A stretch of DNA of 64,000 nucleotides from Mactromeris polynyma (GCA_032209605.1 JASFXZ010000010.1:13227385-13291384), one strand, 5' to 3'. Shown: positions 1 through 15,500, counted from the first letter of the stretch. Numbers and translations: made by a program. Notes: generated from the letters alone by a model not told the origin.

Positions 1-445
1 TTTAGTAAAGGTCATGCTTAAATAATCATTGTTACAGTTACGCGACCGACTCATGAAAACATGTCCGGTCCTTTTTTCAAACAATCATAGAATCTATGTA
101 CAATTGAAGATAAGACAACGTTGAATGTACACTTTTTATTCCTTTTATATGAAAAGGAGTGGATAAGCCACAGCATGGGAGGAAATACACATAATACATA
201 CAATGCATCTGTAAATATATACACAAGTAGACCGTTGACGAAGCTATTGTAGTACTAAACTAAAAAAAAACTACCTACCTTCCCACAGTAAAAATTCCGG
301 GTCGCGTAACACCAAACAAACAATTTTTAAGGATTGTCCTTATTGAATTTTTACTGTATTCATTTTGAAAATGTGACAATATAAAAAAAGCATTTGAGTG
401 CAATGCGACACTGCGAGTTCCATTATGTGTCCATTATTTCTTTAG

Positions 446-580
446 ACTCAATGGTTATCCTTGCGACGAAAAAGAGGCATCTTTGATGTATCGTCATGGT
501 GAAAAGGTTCCAGCATACTGGTACTTGAACTGGTTTATAGATGACTGCACAGTTAAAGATATCTGTGGTTACGTCGAAAG
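446..580 (+). CDS. Exon: end of metalloproteinase (M12B-like) domain
   Basis: The acceptor is tttag at 441-445 and the donor is gtacgc at 581. The first base completes a codon from an exon outside the window, and the exon ends in phase 2. It encodes 'PCDEKEASLM', then a Trp/Tyr-rich stretch and 'DDCTVKDICGYV'. This matches the end of reprolysin/ADAMTS catalytic domains, where a Cys..IM segment after the zinc site is followed by 'fS.CS...i..yl'. The HExxH zinc motif itself is not in the window. Family assignment is from this pattern and from the cysteine-rich exons that follow. Confidence 0.65.
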
Positions 581-3500
581 GTACGCATATATATATATTT
601 ATTTATCTATTTAAGTGTCATTAATATACATTATACATATTACTAATTACAACAATTATAACGTAAACAGTTTATATCTCCACTCAAAATGAGTTATAAT
701 AGACAATAAAAATACACACACATTATTTAAATATTGTAATAATGACATAAGTCTTAAATACATAATGTTAAGTTACACAATATATGTATATATATTGCAC
801 GTACACACTATCTACACATATAAAACCAATGAGCAGTTGTTAATCTTTATTGTAAAAATAAATTAAATGCTGTTTATAAAAAAAAAACTGAATTTCAAAA
901 CGGGTACTAATGTACAATTAAAAAAAGACTTCAGAAATCAATTATCATCCCGGTCAGACCGTAGATGAACCGATTAACAGCTGCTTCTTGTATGAAAATA
1001 AAACTTACCACACCGTAGCTATATACTAATTTGGACAGTATTTACAGAGGTAAACTTTTCTACTATTTAAAATATCATGAAAGGTTTTGGCACACATTCT
1101 AATGACTGTAAGGTATGTTCAAGATGTATATGTCGTTGTACTTATATATGTATATAGTTTCATGTATTGTCTCCCTTGTGCCAATTTAAATGTGTTATGT
1201 ATATATTATGTTCATCTTGTTTACATAATACAATACACATTACCCGTCACTTGTCCAATGCAAACATTACCAATTTGTGTGGGTAACCATGCACCACAAA
1301 AGCTGTCGTGTAATTGTATTGTTGCTGTTTTCAGTATGGGTGGGAACAACTGCCTAAGAACTCACCAGTATACTGAAGAATGGAATGCCACATTGGAATC
1401 TCCGTTATTTGGAACACTTTACACTGCAGATGAACAATGCCAGAATAGATGGGGTTCTGATTCTTACCAGTGTGATCCGGAAGGAAACAATGTTTGTGCT
1501 ATTAAAACAAATAGCTACCAAGCATAAAATTAAAGCGTCAACAGAATATAACCTTGGTTTTAAATTGACTTAAAGTGATTTAGACAATTAGGACAATTGC
1601 GCAATACCCATTTAAAGTAACATGGAATTGTCATCAGTTATACACGCTATTTTAATTTCACTTATCAGCTTTATTTCGGGTTAATTTGTTTTATCCTATC
1701 GTATGGTGGTATATTACTGCCACCAGTTAGCATGATAGCGTTCGCGAATTAATTCGTGTTAACCACTTAATTATTACGATAATTATCTAGCTATCTAGTT
1801 AATATTCGTGATAAATTTTCGGTAAGATAAATATCATAAAACTTGAAACAGGCTTGAAAGTGCCCAGAACTGCCACCTCTTACCCTTTTATGATGTATTA
1901 CACTAGATTTAAGTGGTAACACGAATCTTATCTAGTTGACCACTTATTATGTTACTTAGTAACTCAAATTCGCGAATTTCACTTAAGATTCGTGTTACCA
2001 CTTATTTATAAATGCGTTTTTGACTTCTACATGTAAGTGGTAACACGAATCTTATCTAGTTGACCACTTATTATGTTACTTAATAACTCAAATTCGCGAA
2101 TTTCACTTAAGATTCGTGTTACCACTTATTCATTGTTTACTTCTAGATGTAAGTGGTAACACGACTCTTATCTTGTTGACCACTTATTATGTTACTTAAT
2201 AACTCAAATTCGCGAATTTCACTTAAGATTCGTGTTACAACTTATTCATGTTTTACTTCTAGATGTAAGTGGTAACACGAATCTTATCTAGTAGACCACT
2301 TATTATGTTACTTAATAACTCAAATTCGCGAATTTCACTTAAGATTCGTGTTACCACTTACATCTAGAAGCCAAACTTGCATTTATAAATAAGTGGTAAC
2401 ACGAATCTTAAGTGAAATTCGCGAATTTGAGTTATTAAGTAACATAATAAGTGGTCAACTAGATAAGATTCGTGTTACCACTTAAATCTAGTGTAATACA
2501 TCATAAACAGGTAAGAGGTGGCAGTTATGGGCACTTTCAAGCCTGTTTCTAGTTGTATGATATTTATCTTACCGAAAATTTATCACGAATATTAACTAGA
2601 TAGCTAGATAATTATCGTAATAATTTAGTGGTTAACACGAATTAATTCGCGAACGCTATCATGCTAACTGGTGGCAGTAATATGCCACCATACTATCGCA
2701 CAAAATCCCAATCATACATATAAATGGTTCAGCTTTTCGTTCTAAACGGTCGCAAGGCAACAATAATTCATTTCTCTCTACCTCGAAAAAACGCATGGTT
2801 TGTTTAAAAAATCGTAATCAATGGATGTTCTCATTTTTACTGATTCCCCCACTGATATTATACCCTAAAATCCGAAAGAGGAAACAACTGCTACATAATG
2901 CAATGGCAGTGATTCGCTCTTTAAATAGCGGGTGATATTGCCATGTGATCGAAAAAAATAACAGCCGCTCGACCTATGGAAATTTTGCATTGTGACGTCA
3001 GTAAGACATAATCAGATAATTATTTTCAGATGTTTCCAGAACATATGTGCTCACGATACATCAATTGTCACACAAGCGCTGGGTGCGTTTACTATACACG
3101 TGTGATGTCCGGTACACCATGCGGATACGCAAAGGTAATATTTTATGCAATATACACGCTTAAGCAGCCTGAACATTAAAGCGGCATAACTTTTTTCTCC
3201 ATAGATATGGTTTTATCATACTTTCCAAATTAAATTTGATTTTTCTAAAAGATTTTCTTTTTGTTCGATATTGACGTGTTTCAAAACTGAAAGTAAGCAT
3301 CAAAACAAAGTATGGACACATTGGAGCTGGCGTATTAATTTATGGTTTACGATGAGGATATACTATTTGTGGGTTCATAAGATATTATAACAATCAAGTC
3401 GTAGGTATAAAGAACAAACGCGAGTTGTGTCCACTACGTCTAATGTACAAGAAGAAACAATGGAATTAAAAGCTTTAGCCGAAAATAGTATTTGTTGACT

Positions 3501-6500
3501 TATATGCAATGCATGCTGGGATTGTTATAGATGAACTATATAATAAATCGATCCATGTAGCACAGGAATGACATAAGGTGTCGTCAAACGTCATATTCAA
3601 CAATTTATTTTCTAGCAGTCTTTAATGAAAGCAAAGTTTCTTCAAGGTCAAATAGGCGTTAAACGTCGAAATCATTGCAAATCATGTCAAATTCATTCAA
3701 ATAGAAAATTTATAATTTCTTAACAAATTGTGAAAAAGCTGTTCTACATGGATTAATTACTTAAAAATGTTACGCCGCTTTAAATGTCCAACGTATTCAA
3801 TTCAAAGTGTTCAAAATCACATTCTAAGTTAGAGAAAAAACAGGACGACTTATAGCAAGAAAGAGAACATCATTTTCAGTCGTCAATTCCTACGAGATAA
3901 AAACGGTATAATGATTTGTGAATAGTTTGCCGTTATATCTAACATGGAAACGTGAAAACAATATCTACATATTTGGTTAGTTTGATATGAACATTTCTGT
4001 TAAATTTGTATTTATTCATTAAAATGCAAAGGTATTTAATTGACCTAAATGGTGCTTTTTCGGAGATCTGCACAGCATGTTTTTTTAATTCTAAACCTTT
4101 AATATGTATCTTTAACAAATAATGGATTGAAAATTTGTAGTATGTACTTGATTCATATTCTTTTATCGTTCCTTAAATAATTTAACTTACATAAAATTAA
4201 TACTCATTACGAGTACATACTATGATTGACCAGATAGGCTTGTCTAAAGGATTAAAACATACACAGTTAAGCGTATGGAGAAATTATCACACGATGATAT
4301 ATTTAATTATAAGATGTTACGTAATACTTGTTGAGACAAACAGAGACATGTACATATATATATATATATGTATATCAATACAAGCTTTTGGGGAATAATA
4401 CGTCGCAGCTCATGTGTATCTACGGAAGTGGAATTTCTAAGGATACAATAAAACAGCATAGAATTGAAGTTAGCAGTTATAGCAGTAACAGCAGAAATAA
4501 AGCTACCTATCACTGCTAGCAAGATCTCATGCAATGTCCACACCCTTACTGTCCTAGTTGCTAACTATTAATCCAAGTTACATACATTTTATTCTTGAGA
4601 ATGATTTTATAAACGAGTGGCGTCTTGCCTTTCAAAATATGTCTTTGCATTGATCTTCTCTCCAAATGAATACCTAAAATTTTGGGGTGGTCATATTTGA
4701 CCGTAAATAAACGAAACTAATTGGCCAGACGGTATTTTAAATGACCCTTCCTAAGGAGACTCGATATGTCATAGATAAACATCGTCCATTTGATATGTGT
4801 GTAGTGTGGCAGACATGTTCGGATCAATACTCCATAAGTTTCATTACCGTTTCTTTTTCGGCGCAGCCGTACTAACATATCTTTGCTATTTGCATATCAG
4901 TGTTGTGTAAACCAATCAAATCTTACGTTAACCACTAAACCAACTTCTCTTCCACCGAACAACGTGTGTAACCTTGACGTGGATTGGTTAACTATTCGAT
5001 AAGGAGTACGTTACCTCACCGAAATCCAATTAATGTCGGTGAATTAACGAATTAAATTTGGATATGGAATTTCATGCACTCTTAACATTTCGGCAATTTT
5101 TTATAAAACGGTTATAAAAACCAGCAATCGTAACATCTCGGAATGTGTTTATGTTCACAACAAGTCTTAACCTTCAAATTGCGCCTACCATCTTTTTTAA
5201 GATATTTCCTATTACTTTTATTTCTTAATACTTTTGTTTATAACTGGATGTACAATTGCTAAATACATTTTATTTCAGCATTGTTACAAGGGTCATTGTG
5301 TACTAAGTCCGGGTAAGATTAATTATATTTATGTTTAAATATCTACGCACTTGAAGTCCTACAAATGCATTTTCTATACAATATCTCCGATATACTAGTA
5401 TGTAAATTTTGCCGAATATACAGCTTCGGCTAACGTCACCAACCAATAAGGTACGAAATTTGAACATATTGCGTTTCACAGACAACCTTCGACGGTTTAG
5501 CTCGCAAACATTTATTTGGAATATTGTCGATAGAAACATAATACGACAGTGTATTCTTTCTATACACTCTTCTATCACAGTAGTTGTATTTTTCCATTAG
5601 GAAGAATTTACGTTTTCGTGGTTTTCACAACTGATGCATACCCGAAACCCCTGGATATCATGCGTCATACAAGCCTAGCCTACTCTCCTGTAAAGTATCG
5701 GCGCTTAAAAAGAATCGATCATTTTAGATCAAGAAAATGGTGATGAATGTATGAGTCACTCACAATGCGCAGATGACAATGCCATATGTGATGCCGACAC
5801 TGGTACATGTAGATGTTCAGACAGTCACTATGACAACAACGGTAATTCATCCGGCGGTAGCTGCGAACCAAGTATGTTTTGTCTGTGCTGACACTTTCAC
5901 TGTGTTGCTTTGTTTTAGATTTTACACCGATCTCAAAAGTATTGGAGTTATATATGACTGTCAGTTGACTCAACCAGTTTTTCTGGGTTACCAACCAGTA
6001 CTAGCCTGCTCCTCCACAACCAACTGACAACTTCTCTACATAAGTCGGATTTCAGATGTGGAGGACAAGTGACATTGTATCATTATCTTTCGTCCAATTG
6101 TTACGACGCCACCGGGGTTTGAACTCACGACCGCCAGATTAGCAGTCGAGCGCACTACCGAATAAGCTTACTGGGCGAGCCATACTGACACTTGTTATTT
6201 GTATTATCTCAAATTAATTGAACCACAATAATTTTGTTATTGACATGGCATTTTCTCTATAGTTTTTCATCTGCTTTCTAAATCAGATTGACATCAATTG
6301 CAAAAGGAAAGCACACTTTAACAAAATTCGCCAAATACGATGCATTTTCATTTTGGGAAGTTGCTAGTCACAATATGAACAATATTATACTAGAAAATGT
6401 GAATGTGTATAACACATAATAAGTTGTTGTAGATTTTGTACTTGTCGCAGGTTACATGTTTGTTCATTTATCGATAATACAATGTCCAGTGCCAAGTGGG

Positions 6501-9500
6501 CAAATCCGTGTTTAACTCACCAAAGATCAAATATTCGTACATGTATTTATAAAGCAATAATCTTGCCGAATTTCAGGATCATGTTTACAACAAGCATACA
6601 TAGATTGATGATATGATTTCATGTAAACCTAAATGGTCAAAGTATTTGCGTAGGATAAAATTAATCCAACTATGAAGCTTGACGATGATTCAAAAACACA
6701 TTTTATGCATAACGTATGTGTAAATTATAATCAGCTTGACCGTATTGAGGTAGTTCTTTGCCACACAGACATAGCCAAATACTGTTAAACATGGATTTCG
6801 TTTTATTTTGATACGAACTACTTGATAATTCAATGTAAGTTAGAATGGTCTAACACAAGCTTATTACTTCGACAGAATCACCCAATGGGGAACACTGTGA
6901 AACATATGAAAACTGTCTAGACGAAATCGCGGTATGTGTTGAGAACACATGCGTTTGTCCTACTTTGTATTATAATAACAATGGAGATTGCACACCACGT
7001 AAGAATTTGTTTCATGCTATATTTCGAAAGAAAGTAATATTTTTATGTCATTTGTAAAATAAATTGTTGTGTAAAACATAATATGTATACCCGTTAAATT
7101 TCTTTTTGAGCTCCAAAATATTATTTTTGTTTCCTTAAGTCAGTGTCCAACATTATAATATATTTTTTCTATTTCGATCAAATATTTGCATAGGTGTGTA
7201 TGTGTGCCTACTAATAACTAATTATTTCATTTAAAGCATTCGTTATGTTTACATGTATGTAAATCCATGTATTACAGTTGCATTTTTTTCATTGGAAAGA
7301 AATTCATTCTATTTACATTAATTTTGGTTATTTCAGAGAGTTGCCTTGGGAACCAATGTACTAACGATGCTCAGTGTCTGGGTTCAAATGTAGCATGCAA
7401 TGATTCTATTTGTGTTTGTGTGTCTGGCTATTTCACAAATAATGTTGGCCAATGCATCGATTGTAAGTCCAATTTCTTTCTTTTTGTAAACAGAATTGCG
7501 TAACATCTTAATCGAATCTTAGAACAATATATGTAAACATAAGAGCTGTTACTAAACATAATAGGGTAATTATGGTACAACTTTAGATATCAGCTCATGT
7601 TAGATAATTAAAACATGGAAGCGAGGCTGATAGTATCAATCATGAGCTAAGATAAAACAATATCGACTGGAACTCAAGCAAAGGTTTATAATCCTCGCTG
7701 TCACCGACTCTGACAGGTAATGATATCACTTACAGAGAGATATTTACTAAATTAATGATACCTATGTCTGTAGTTAACATACATTGGTATAATGACTTAA
7801 CGTGTTGTTTCCAGATCCAGGGGAACTCGAACATCCCTGTGATTATAAATCCGATTGTTTAACAAATCTTGTTTGTGGTTCAAACGGCGTTTGTCAATGT
7901 CGTTCAGGATATTTACAGTCTCGTAATGCAAGTTGTTAGTAAATTACTATCACCACGTGTTGTATTTAAAGAGGGATATTAACGGAAGAGTGCGATTACA
8001 TTTCTGTCACCAACTCTGCCAGGTAATGTTATCACATACAGTGAATTGTTTACTAAATTAATGATACGTTTAAATGTTTTTAACGTACATTGTTTTCAGA
8101 CGACGGACACTTAGGTGATCCTTGTGATGATGAATGGGATTGTTCATCAACTCTGGTTTGTGGTTCAAACAATGTTTGTCAATGTTCTTCAGGATATTTA
8201 CAGGATGATGATGAATGCTGTAAGTAAATTACTATAAACACGTGTCGTCTTTAACGAGTGATATGAACGGAAGAGTGCGATTACGATATTGCATTGTTAG
8301 TTGAAACAGTCGTGATATATTTAAACTACAATGTTTGATACAAACTGGTTGAGAGTATGGCATTCTAGCTACTACGAATGTCTGAACAGTTATGTTTGAA
8401 CTGAAGACGCATTGATATTAGAGAACTCGAACACGGAAAAAATCACCAACTAGTGTACCAAAGCATTTAATTACCTCATTTAAATAACACAAACACATCT
8501 ATACTGCGCAAAAAGTTTGGCTGCATATGACATGATTCCAATGGTGATAAGAATAATACCTATGTACAATGCGTGGCTTTGCAATTTTATAGTTTTGTTG
8601 ACTCAATATAATTTAACACGGGTCGAACTATTAAGACACACAATTGGTTCAAATCTACAAAACACTACTTCTGTGTCCATAAAATTCCTTTAAAACACGA
8701 TTGCAAGTGACAAAAAGAAAACATCTAATCCGCAAGACCAAGTACAAAATGTCATTTTCTGCGGAAAGTGACTAAGTATTTCAAAATAGTATCGTACCTG
8801 TTTCTCGAATGGACGCGAATGAATTCGGATTGCCCGAGTCTGATTCTTTTTATTGTATTAACCGCAAATCAAAGGTCAGAGTTTAGCTATTTGAACAGAG
8901 ATGTTGAAATGGTTATGCATATTTAAGCGAAACTATAATTGGAATGGGATATTGTGAGACTATTTTCTATTCTACAAAACCACAATTTGCCTGAGAAAGC
9001 TTCTAATCATATGTTTAATCACTCATCGTAAAATATGTACCTGTGTATGGAGATGTACTTAATTTTGGTTCTTTCAGTGAGTTGCCTTGGGAACAGCTGC
9101 ACTACAAACGAGACCTGTCTGGGTTCTAATGTACAGTGCGATATGGATATACTCGTATGCGTTTGTGCGTCGGGCTATTTCACAAATGATGTTGGCCAGT
9201 GCATCGGTTGTAAGAGTCCACTTTTATTACTTTTTGGAATCAGAATTTTGTTACGTATTTATCGAATATGAACAGTAAGTATACGCGTTGCTACCCGTTC
9301 GCAGTTGTGTACATAAAATTATCAAGAAAGAGTGTCTTAGAGTGCAATTAATGATGAGCTTTTATTTGCTGTTTGTGTGATGATTCTGAACATATAGATT
9401 CTATCACTTCAAAATCTACTCTTTTGCTTGTGAAAATGCCACCAGATAGCATAATAAACGTTCCAGATAATGGCTTTTTCCGGTGAAGCTTCTATCCCTA

Positions 9501-12500
9501 GTCATATTTAGATAGAATACTAATACTACGAATAAAACTATGCTGCCATTCGGACTCAGAATAAGAAAGCATGAATGATGCCGTTTTAGTTTTTCATCAT
9601 TTTTCAGTATAAACCGTAATTACATACACTTTTACTTTTACAAGCGCAATGTTAAATTCAGTCTAAACATAAGAGCTGTTACTAAAAATAACAGGGTTAT
9701 TACATTTCTGTCACCAACTCTGCCAGGTAATGTTATCACATACAGTGAATTGTTTACTAAATTAATGATACGTTTAAATGTATTTAACGTACATTGTTTT
9801 CAGACGACGGACTCTTAGGTGATCCTTGTGATGATGAATGGGATTGTTCATCAACTCTGGTTTGTGGTTCAAACAAGGTTTGTCAATGTCCTTCAGGATA
9901 TTTACAGGATGATGATGAATGCTGTAAGTAAATTACTATCAACACGTGTAGTATTTAACGAGTGATATGAACGGAAGAGTGCGATTACGATATTGCATTG
10001 TTAGTTGAAACAGTCGTGATATATTTAAACTACAATGTTTGATACAAACTGGTTGAGAGTATGGCATTCTAGCTACTACGAATGTCTGAACAGTTATGTA
10101 TGAACTGAAGACGCATTGATATTAGAGATCTCGAACACGGAAAAAATCACCAACTAGTGTACCAAAGCATTAAATTACCTCATTTAAAATAACACAAACA
10201 CATCTACACTGCGCAAAAAGTTTGGCTGCATATGACATGATTCCAATGGTGATAAGAATAATACCTATGTACAATGCGTTGCTTTGCAATTTTATAGTTT
10301 GTTGACTCAATATAATTTAACACGGGTCGAACTATTAAGACACACAATTGGTTCAAATCTACAAAACACTACTTCTGTGTCCATAAAATTCCTTTAAAAC
10401 ACGATTGCAAGTGACAAAAAGAAAACATCTAATCCGCAAAACAAGTACAAAATGTCATTTTCTGCGGAAAGTGACTAAGTATTTCAAAATAGTATCGTAC
10501 CTGTTTCTCGAATGGATGCGAATGAATTCGGATTGCCCGAGTCTGATTCTTTTTATTGTATTAACCGCAAATCAAAGGTCAGAGTTTAGCTATTTGAACA
10601 GAGATGTTGAAATGGTTATGCATATTTAAGCGAAACTATAATTGGAATGGGATATTGTGAGACTATTTTCTATTCTACAAAACCACAATTTGCCTGAGAA
10701 AGCTTCTAATCATATGTTTAATCACTCATCGTAAAATATGTACCTGTGTATGGAGATGTACTTAATTTTGGTTCTTTCAGTGAGTTGCCTTGGGAACAGC
10801 TGCACTACAAACGAGACCTGTCTGGGTTCTAATGTACAGTGCGATATGGATATACTCGTATGCGTTTGTGCGTCGGGCTATTTCACAAATGATGTTGGCC
10901 AGTGCATCGGTTGTAAGAGTCCACTTTTATTACTTTTTGGAATCAGAATTTTGTTACGTATTTATCGAATATGAACAGTAAGTATACGCGTTGCTACCCG
11001 TTCGCAGTTGTGTACATAAAATTATCAAGAAAGAGTGTCTTAGAGTGCAATTAATGATGAGCTTTTATTTGCTGTTTGTGTGATGATTCTGAACATATAG
11101 ATTCTATCACTTCAAAATCTACTCTTTTGCTTGTGAAAGTGCCACCAGATAGCATAATAAACGTTCCAGATAATGGCTTTTTCCGGTGAAGCTTCTATCC
11201 CTAGTCATATTTAGATAGAATACTAATACTACGAATAAAACTATGCTGCCATTCGGACTCAGAATAAGAAAGCATGAATGATGCCGTTTTAGTTTTTCAT
11301 CATTTTTCAGTATAAACCGTAATTACATACACTTTTACTTTTACAAGCGCAATGTTAAATTCAGTCTAAACATAAGAGCTGTTACTAAAAATAACAGGGT
11401 TATTACATTTCTGTCACCAACTCTGCCAGGTAATGTTATCACATACAGTGAATTGTTTACTAAATTAATGATACGTTTAAATGTATTTAACGTACATTGT
11501 TTTCAGACGACGGACTCTTAGGTGATCCTTGTGATGATGAATGGGATTGTTCATCAACTCTGGTTTGTGGTTCAAACAAGGTTTGTCAATGTCCTTCAGG
11601 ATATTTACAGGATGATGATGAATGCTGTAAGTAAATTACTATCAACACGTGTAGTATTTAACGAGTGATATGAACGGAAGAGTGCGATTACGATATTGCA
11701 TTGTTAGTTGAAACAGTCGTGATATATTTAAACTACAATGTTTGATACAAACTGGTTGAGAGTATGGCATTCTAGCTACTACGAATGTCTGAACAGTTAT
11801 GTATGAACTGAAGACGCATTGATATTAGAGATCTCGAACACGGAAAAAATCACCAACTAGTGTACCAAAGCATTAAATTACCTCATTTAAAATAACACAA
11901 ACACATCTACACTGCGCAAAAAGTTTGGCTGCATATGACATGATTCCAATGGTGATAAGAATAATACCTATGTACAATGCGTTGCTTTGCAATTTTATAG
12001 TTTGTTGACTCAATATAATTTAACACGGGTCGAACTATTAAGACACACAATTGGTTCAAATCTACAAAACACTACTTCTGTGTCCATAAAATTCCTTTAA
12101 AACACGATTGCAAGTGACAAAAAGAAAACATCTAATCCGCAAGACCAAGTACAAAATGTCATTTTCTGCGGAAAGTGACTTAAGTATTTCAAAATAGTAT
12201 CGTACCTGTTTCTCGAATGGACGCGAATGAATTCGGATTGCCCGAGTCTGATTCTTTTTATTGTATTAACCGCAAATCAAAGGTCAGAGTTTAGCTATTT
12301 GAACAGAGATGTTGAAATGGTTATGCATATTTAAGCGAAACTATAATTGGAATGGGATATTGTGAGACTATTTTCTATTCTACAAAACCACAATTTGCCT
12401 GAGAAAGCTTCTAATCATATGTTTAATCACTCATCGTAAAATATGTACCTGTGTATGGAGATGTACTTAATTTTGGTTCTTTCAGTGAGTTGCCTTGGGA

Positions 12501-15500
12501 ACAGCTGCACTACAAACGAGACCTGTCTGGGTTCTAATGTACAGTGCGATATGGATATACTCGTATGCGTTTGTGCGTCGGGCTATTTCACAAATGATGT
12601 TGGCCAGTGCATCGGTTGTAAGAGTCCACTTTTATTACTTTTTGGAATCAGAATTTTGTTACGTATTTATCGAATATGAACAGTAAGTATACGCGTTGCT
12701 ACCCGTTCGCAGTTGTGTACATAAAATTATCAAGAAAGAGTGTCTTAGAGTGCAATTAATGATGAGCTTTTATTTGCTGTTTGTGTGATGATTCTGAACA
12801 TATAGATTCTATCACTTCAAAATCTACTCTTTTGCTTGTGAAAATGCCACCAGATAGCATAATAAACGTTCCAGATAATGGCTTTTTCCGGTGAAGCTTC
12901 TATCCCTAGTCATATTTAGATAGAATACTAATACTACGAATAAAACTATGCTGCCATTCGGACTCAGAATAAGAAAGCATGAATGATGCCGTTTTAGTTT
13001 TTCATCATTTTTCAGTATAAACCGTAATTACATACACTTTTACTTTTACAAGCGCAATGTTAAATTCAGTCTAAACATAAGAGCTGTTACTAAAAATAAC
13101 AGGGTTATTACATTTCTGTCACCAACTCTGCCAGGTAATGTTATCACATACAGTGAATTGTTTACTAAATTAATGATACGTTTAAATGTATTTAACGTAC
13201 ATTGTTTTCAGACGACGGACTCTTAGGTGATCCTTGTGATGATGAATGGGATTGTTCATCAACTCTGGTTTGTGGTTCAAACAAGGTTTGTCAATGTCCT
13301 TCAGGATATTTACAGGATGATGATGAATGCTGTAAGTAAATTACTATCAACACGTGTAGTATTTAACGAGTGATATGAACGGAAGAGTGCGATTACGATA
13401 TTGTATTGTTAGTTGAAACAGTCGTGATATATTTAAACTACAATGTTTGATACAAACTGGTTGAGAGTATGGCATTCTAGCTACTACGAATGTCTGAACA
13501 GTTATGTATGAACTGAAGACGCATTGATATTAGAGATCTCGAACACGGAAAAACTCACCAACTAGTGTACCAAAGCATTGAAATTCCCTCATTTAAAATA
13601 ACACAAACACATCTACACTGCGCAAAAAGTTTGGCTGCATATGACATGATTCCAATGGTGATAAGAATAATACCTATGTACAATGCGTTGCTTTGCAATT
13701 TTATAGTTTTGTTGACTCAATATAATTTAACACGGGTCGAACTATTAAGACACACAATTGGTTCAAATCTACAAAACACTACTTCTGTGTCCATAAAATT
13801 CCTTTAAAACACGATTGCAAGTGACAAAAAGAAAACATCTAATCCGCAAGACCAAGTACAAAATGTCATTTTCTGCGGAAAGTGACTAAGTATTTCAAAA
13901 TAGTATCGTACCTGTTTCTCGAATGGATGCGAATGAATTCGGATTGCCCGAGTCTGATTCTTTTTATTGTATTTACCGCAAATCAAAGGTCAGAGTTTAG
14001 CTATTTGAACAGAGATGTTGAAATGGTTATGCATAATTAAGCGAAACTATAATTGGAATTGGATATTGTGAGACTATTTTCTATTCTACAAGACCGCAAT
14101 TTGTCTGTGAAAGTCTCTAGTCATATGTTTAATCACTCATCGTAAAATATGTACCTGTGTATGGAGATGTACTTAATTTTGGTTCTTTCAGTGAGTTGCC
14201 TTGGGAACAGCTGCACTACAAACGAGACCTGTCTGGGTTCTAATGTACAGTGCGATATGGATATACTCGTATGCGTTTGTGCGTCGGGCTATTTCACAAA
14301 TGATGTTGGCCAGTGCATCGGTTGTAAGAGTCCACTTTTATTACTTTTTGGAATCAGAATTTTGTTACGTATTTATCGAATATGAACAGTAAGTATGCGC
14401 GTTGCTACCCGTTCGCAGTTGTGTACATAAAATTATCAAGAAAGAGTGTCATAGAGTGCAATTAATGATGAGCTTTTATTTGCTGTTTGTGTGATGATTC
14501 TGAACATATAGATTCTATCACTTCAAAATCTACTCTTTTGCTTGTGAAAATGCCACCAGATAGCATAATAAACGTTCCAGATAATGGCTTTTTCCGGTGA
14601 AGCTTCTATCCCTAGTCATATTTAGATAGAATACTAATACTACGAATAAAACTATGCTGCCATTCGGACTCAGAATAAGAAAGCATGAATGATGCCGTTT
14701 TAGTTTTTCATCATTTTTCAGTATAAACCGTAATTACATACACTTTTACTTTTACAAGCGCAATGTAAAATTCAGTCTAAACATAAGAGCTGGTACTAAA
14801 AATAACAGGGTTATTACATTTCTGTCACCAACTCTGCCAGGTAATGTTATCACATACAGTGAATTGTTTACTAAATTAATGATACGTTTAAATGTATTTA
14901 ACGTACATTGTTTTCAGACGACGGACTCTTAGGTGATCCTTGTGATGATGAATGGGATTGTTCATCAACTCTGGTTTGTGGTTCAAACAAGGTTTGTCAA
15001 TGTCCTTCAGGATATTTACAGGATGATGATGAATGCTGTAAGTAAATTACTATCAACACGTGTAGTATTTAACGAGTGATATGAACGGAAGAGTGCGATT
15101 ACGATATTGCATTGTTAGTTGAAACAGTCGTGATATATTTAAACTACAATGTTTGATACAAACTGGTTGAGAGTATGGCATTCTAGCTACTACGAATGTC
15201 TGAACAGTTATGTATGAACTGAAGACGCATTGATATTAGAGATCTCGAACACGGAAAAAATCACCAACTAGTGTACCAAAGCATTAAATTACCTCATTTA
15301 AAATAACACAAACACATCTACACTGCGCAAAAAGTTTGGCTGCATATGACATGATTCCAATGGTGATAAGAATAATACCTATGTACAATGCGTTGCTTTG
15401 CAATTTTATAGTTTTGTTGACTCAATATAATTTAACACGGGTCGAACTATTAAGACACACAATTGGTTCAAATCTACAAAACACTACTTCTGTGTCCATA

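Noticed and set aside
1087..1334. N-terminal part of the 146-codon frame at 1087-1527
   Set aside because: Only the stretch after the ttttcag at 1331-1334 looks coding; the upstream residues are intron read-through.
8560..8940. Recurrent open frames in the B-to-A introns (for example 10405-10629 and 13565-13807)
   Set aside because: They appear in some units and are closed in others by single-base indels, as expected for non-coding intron.
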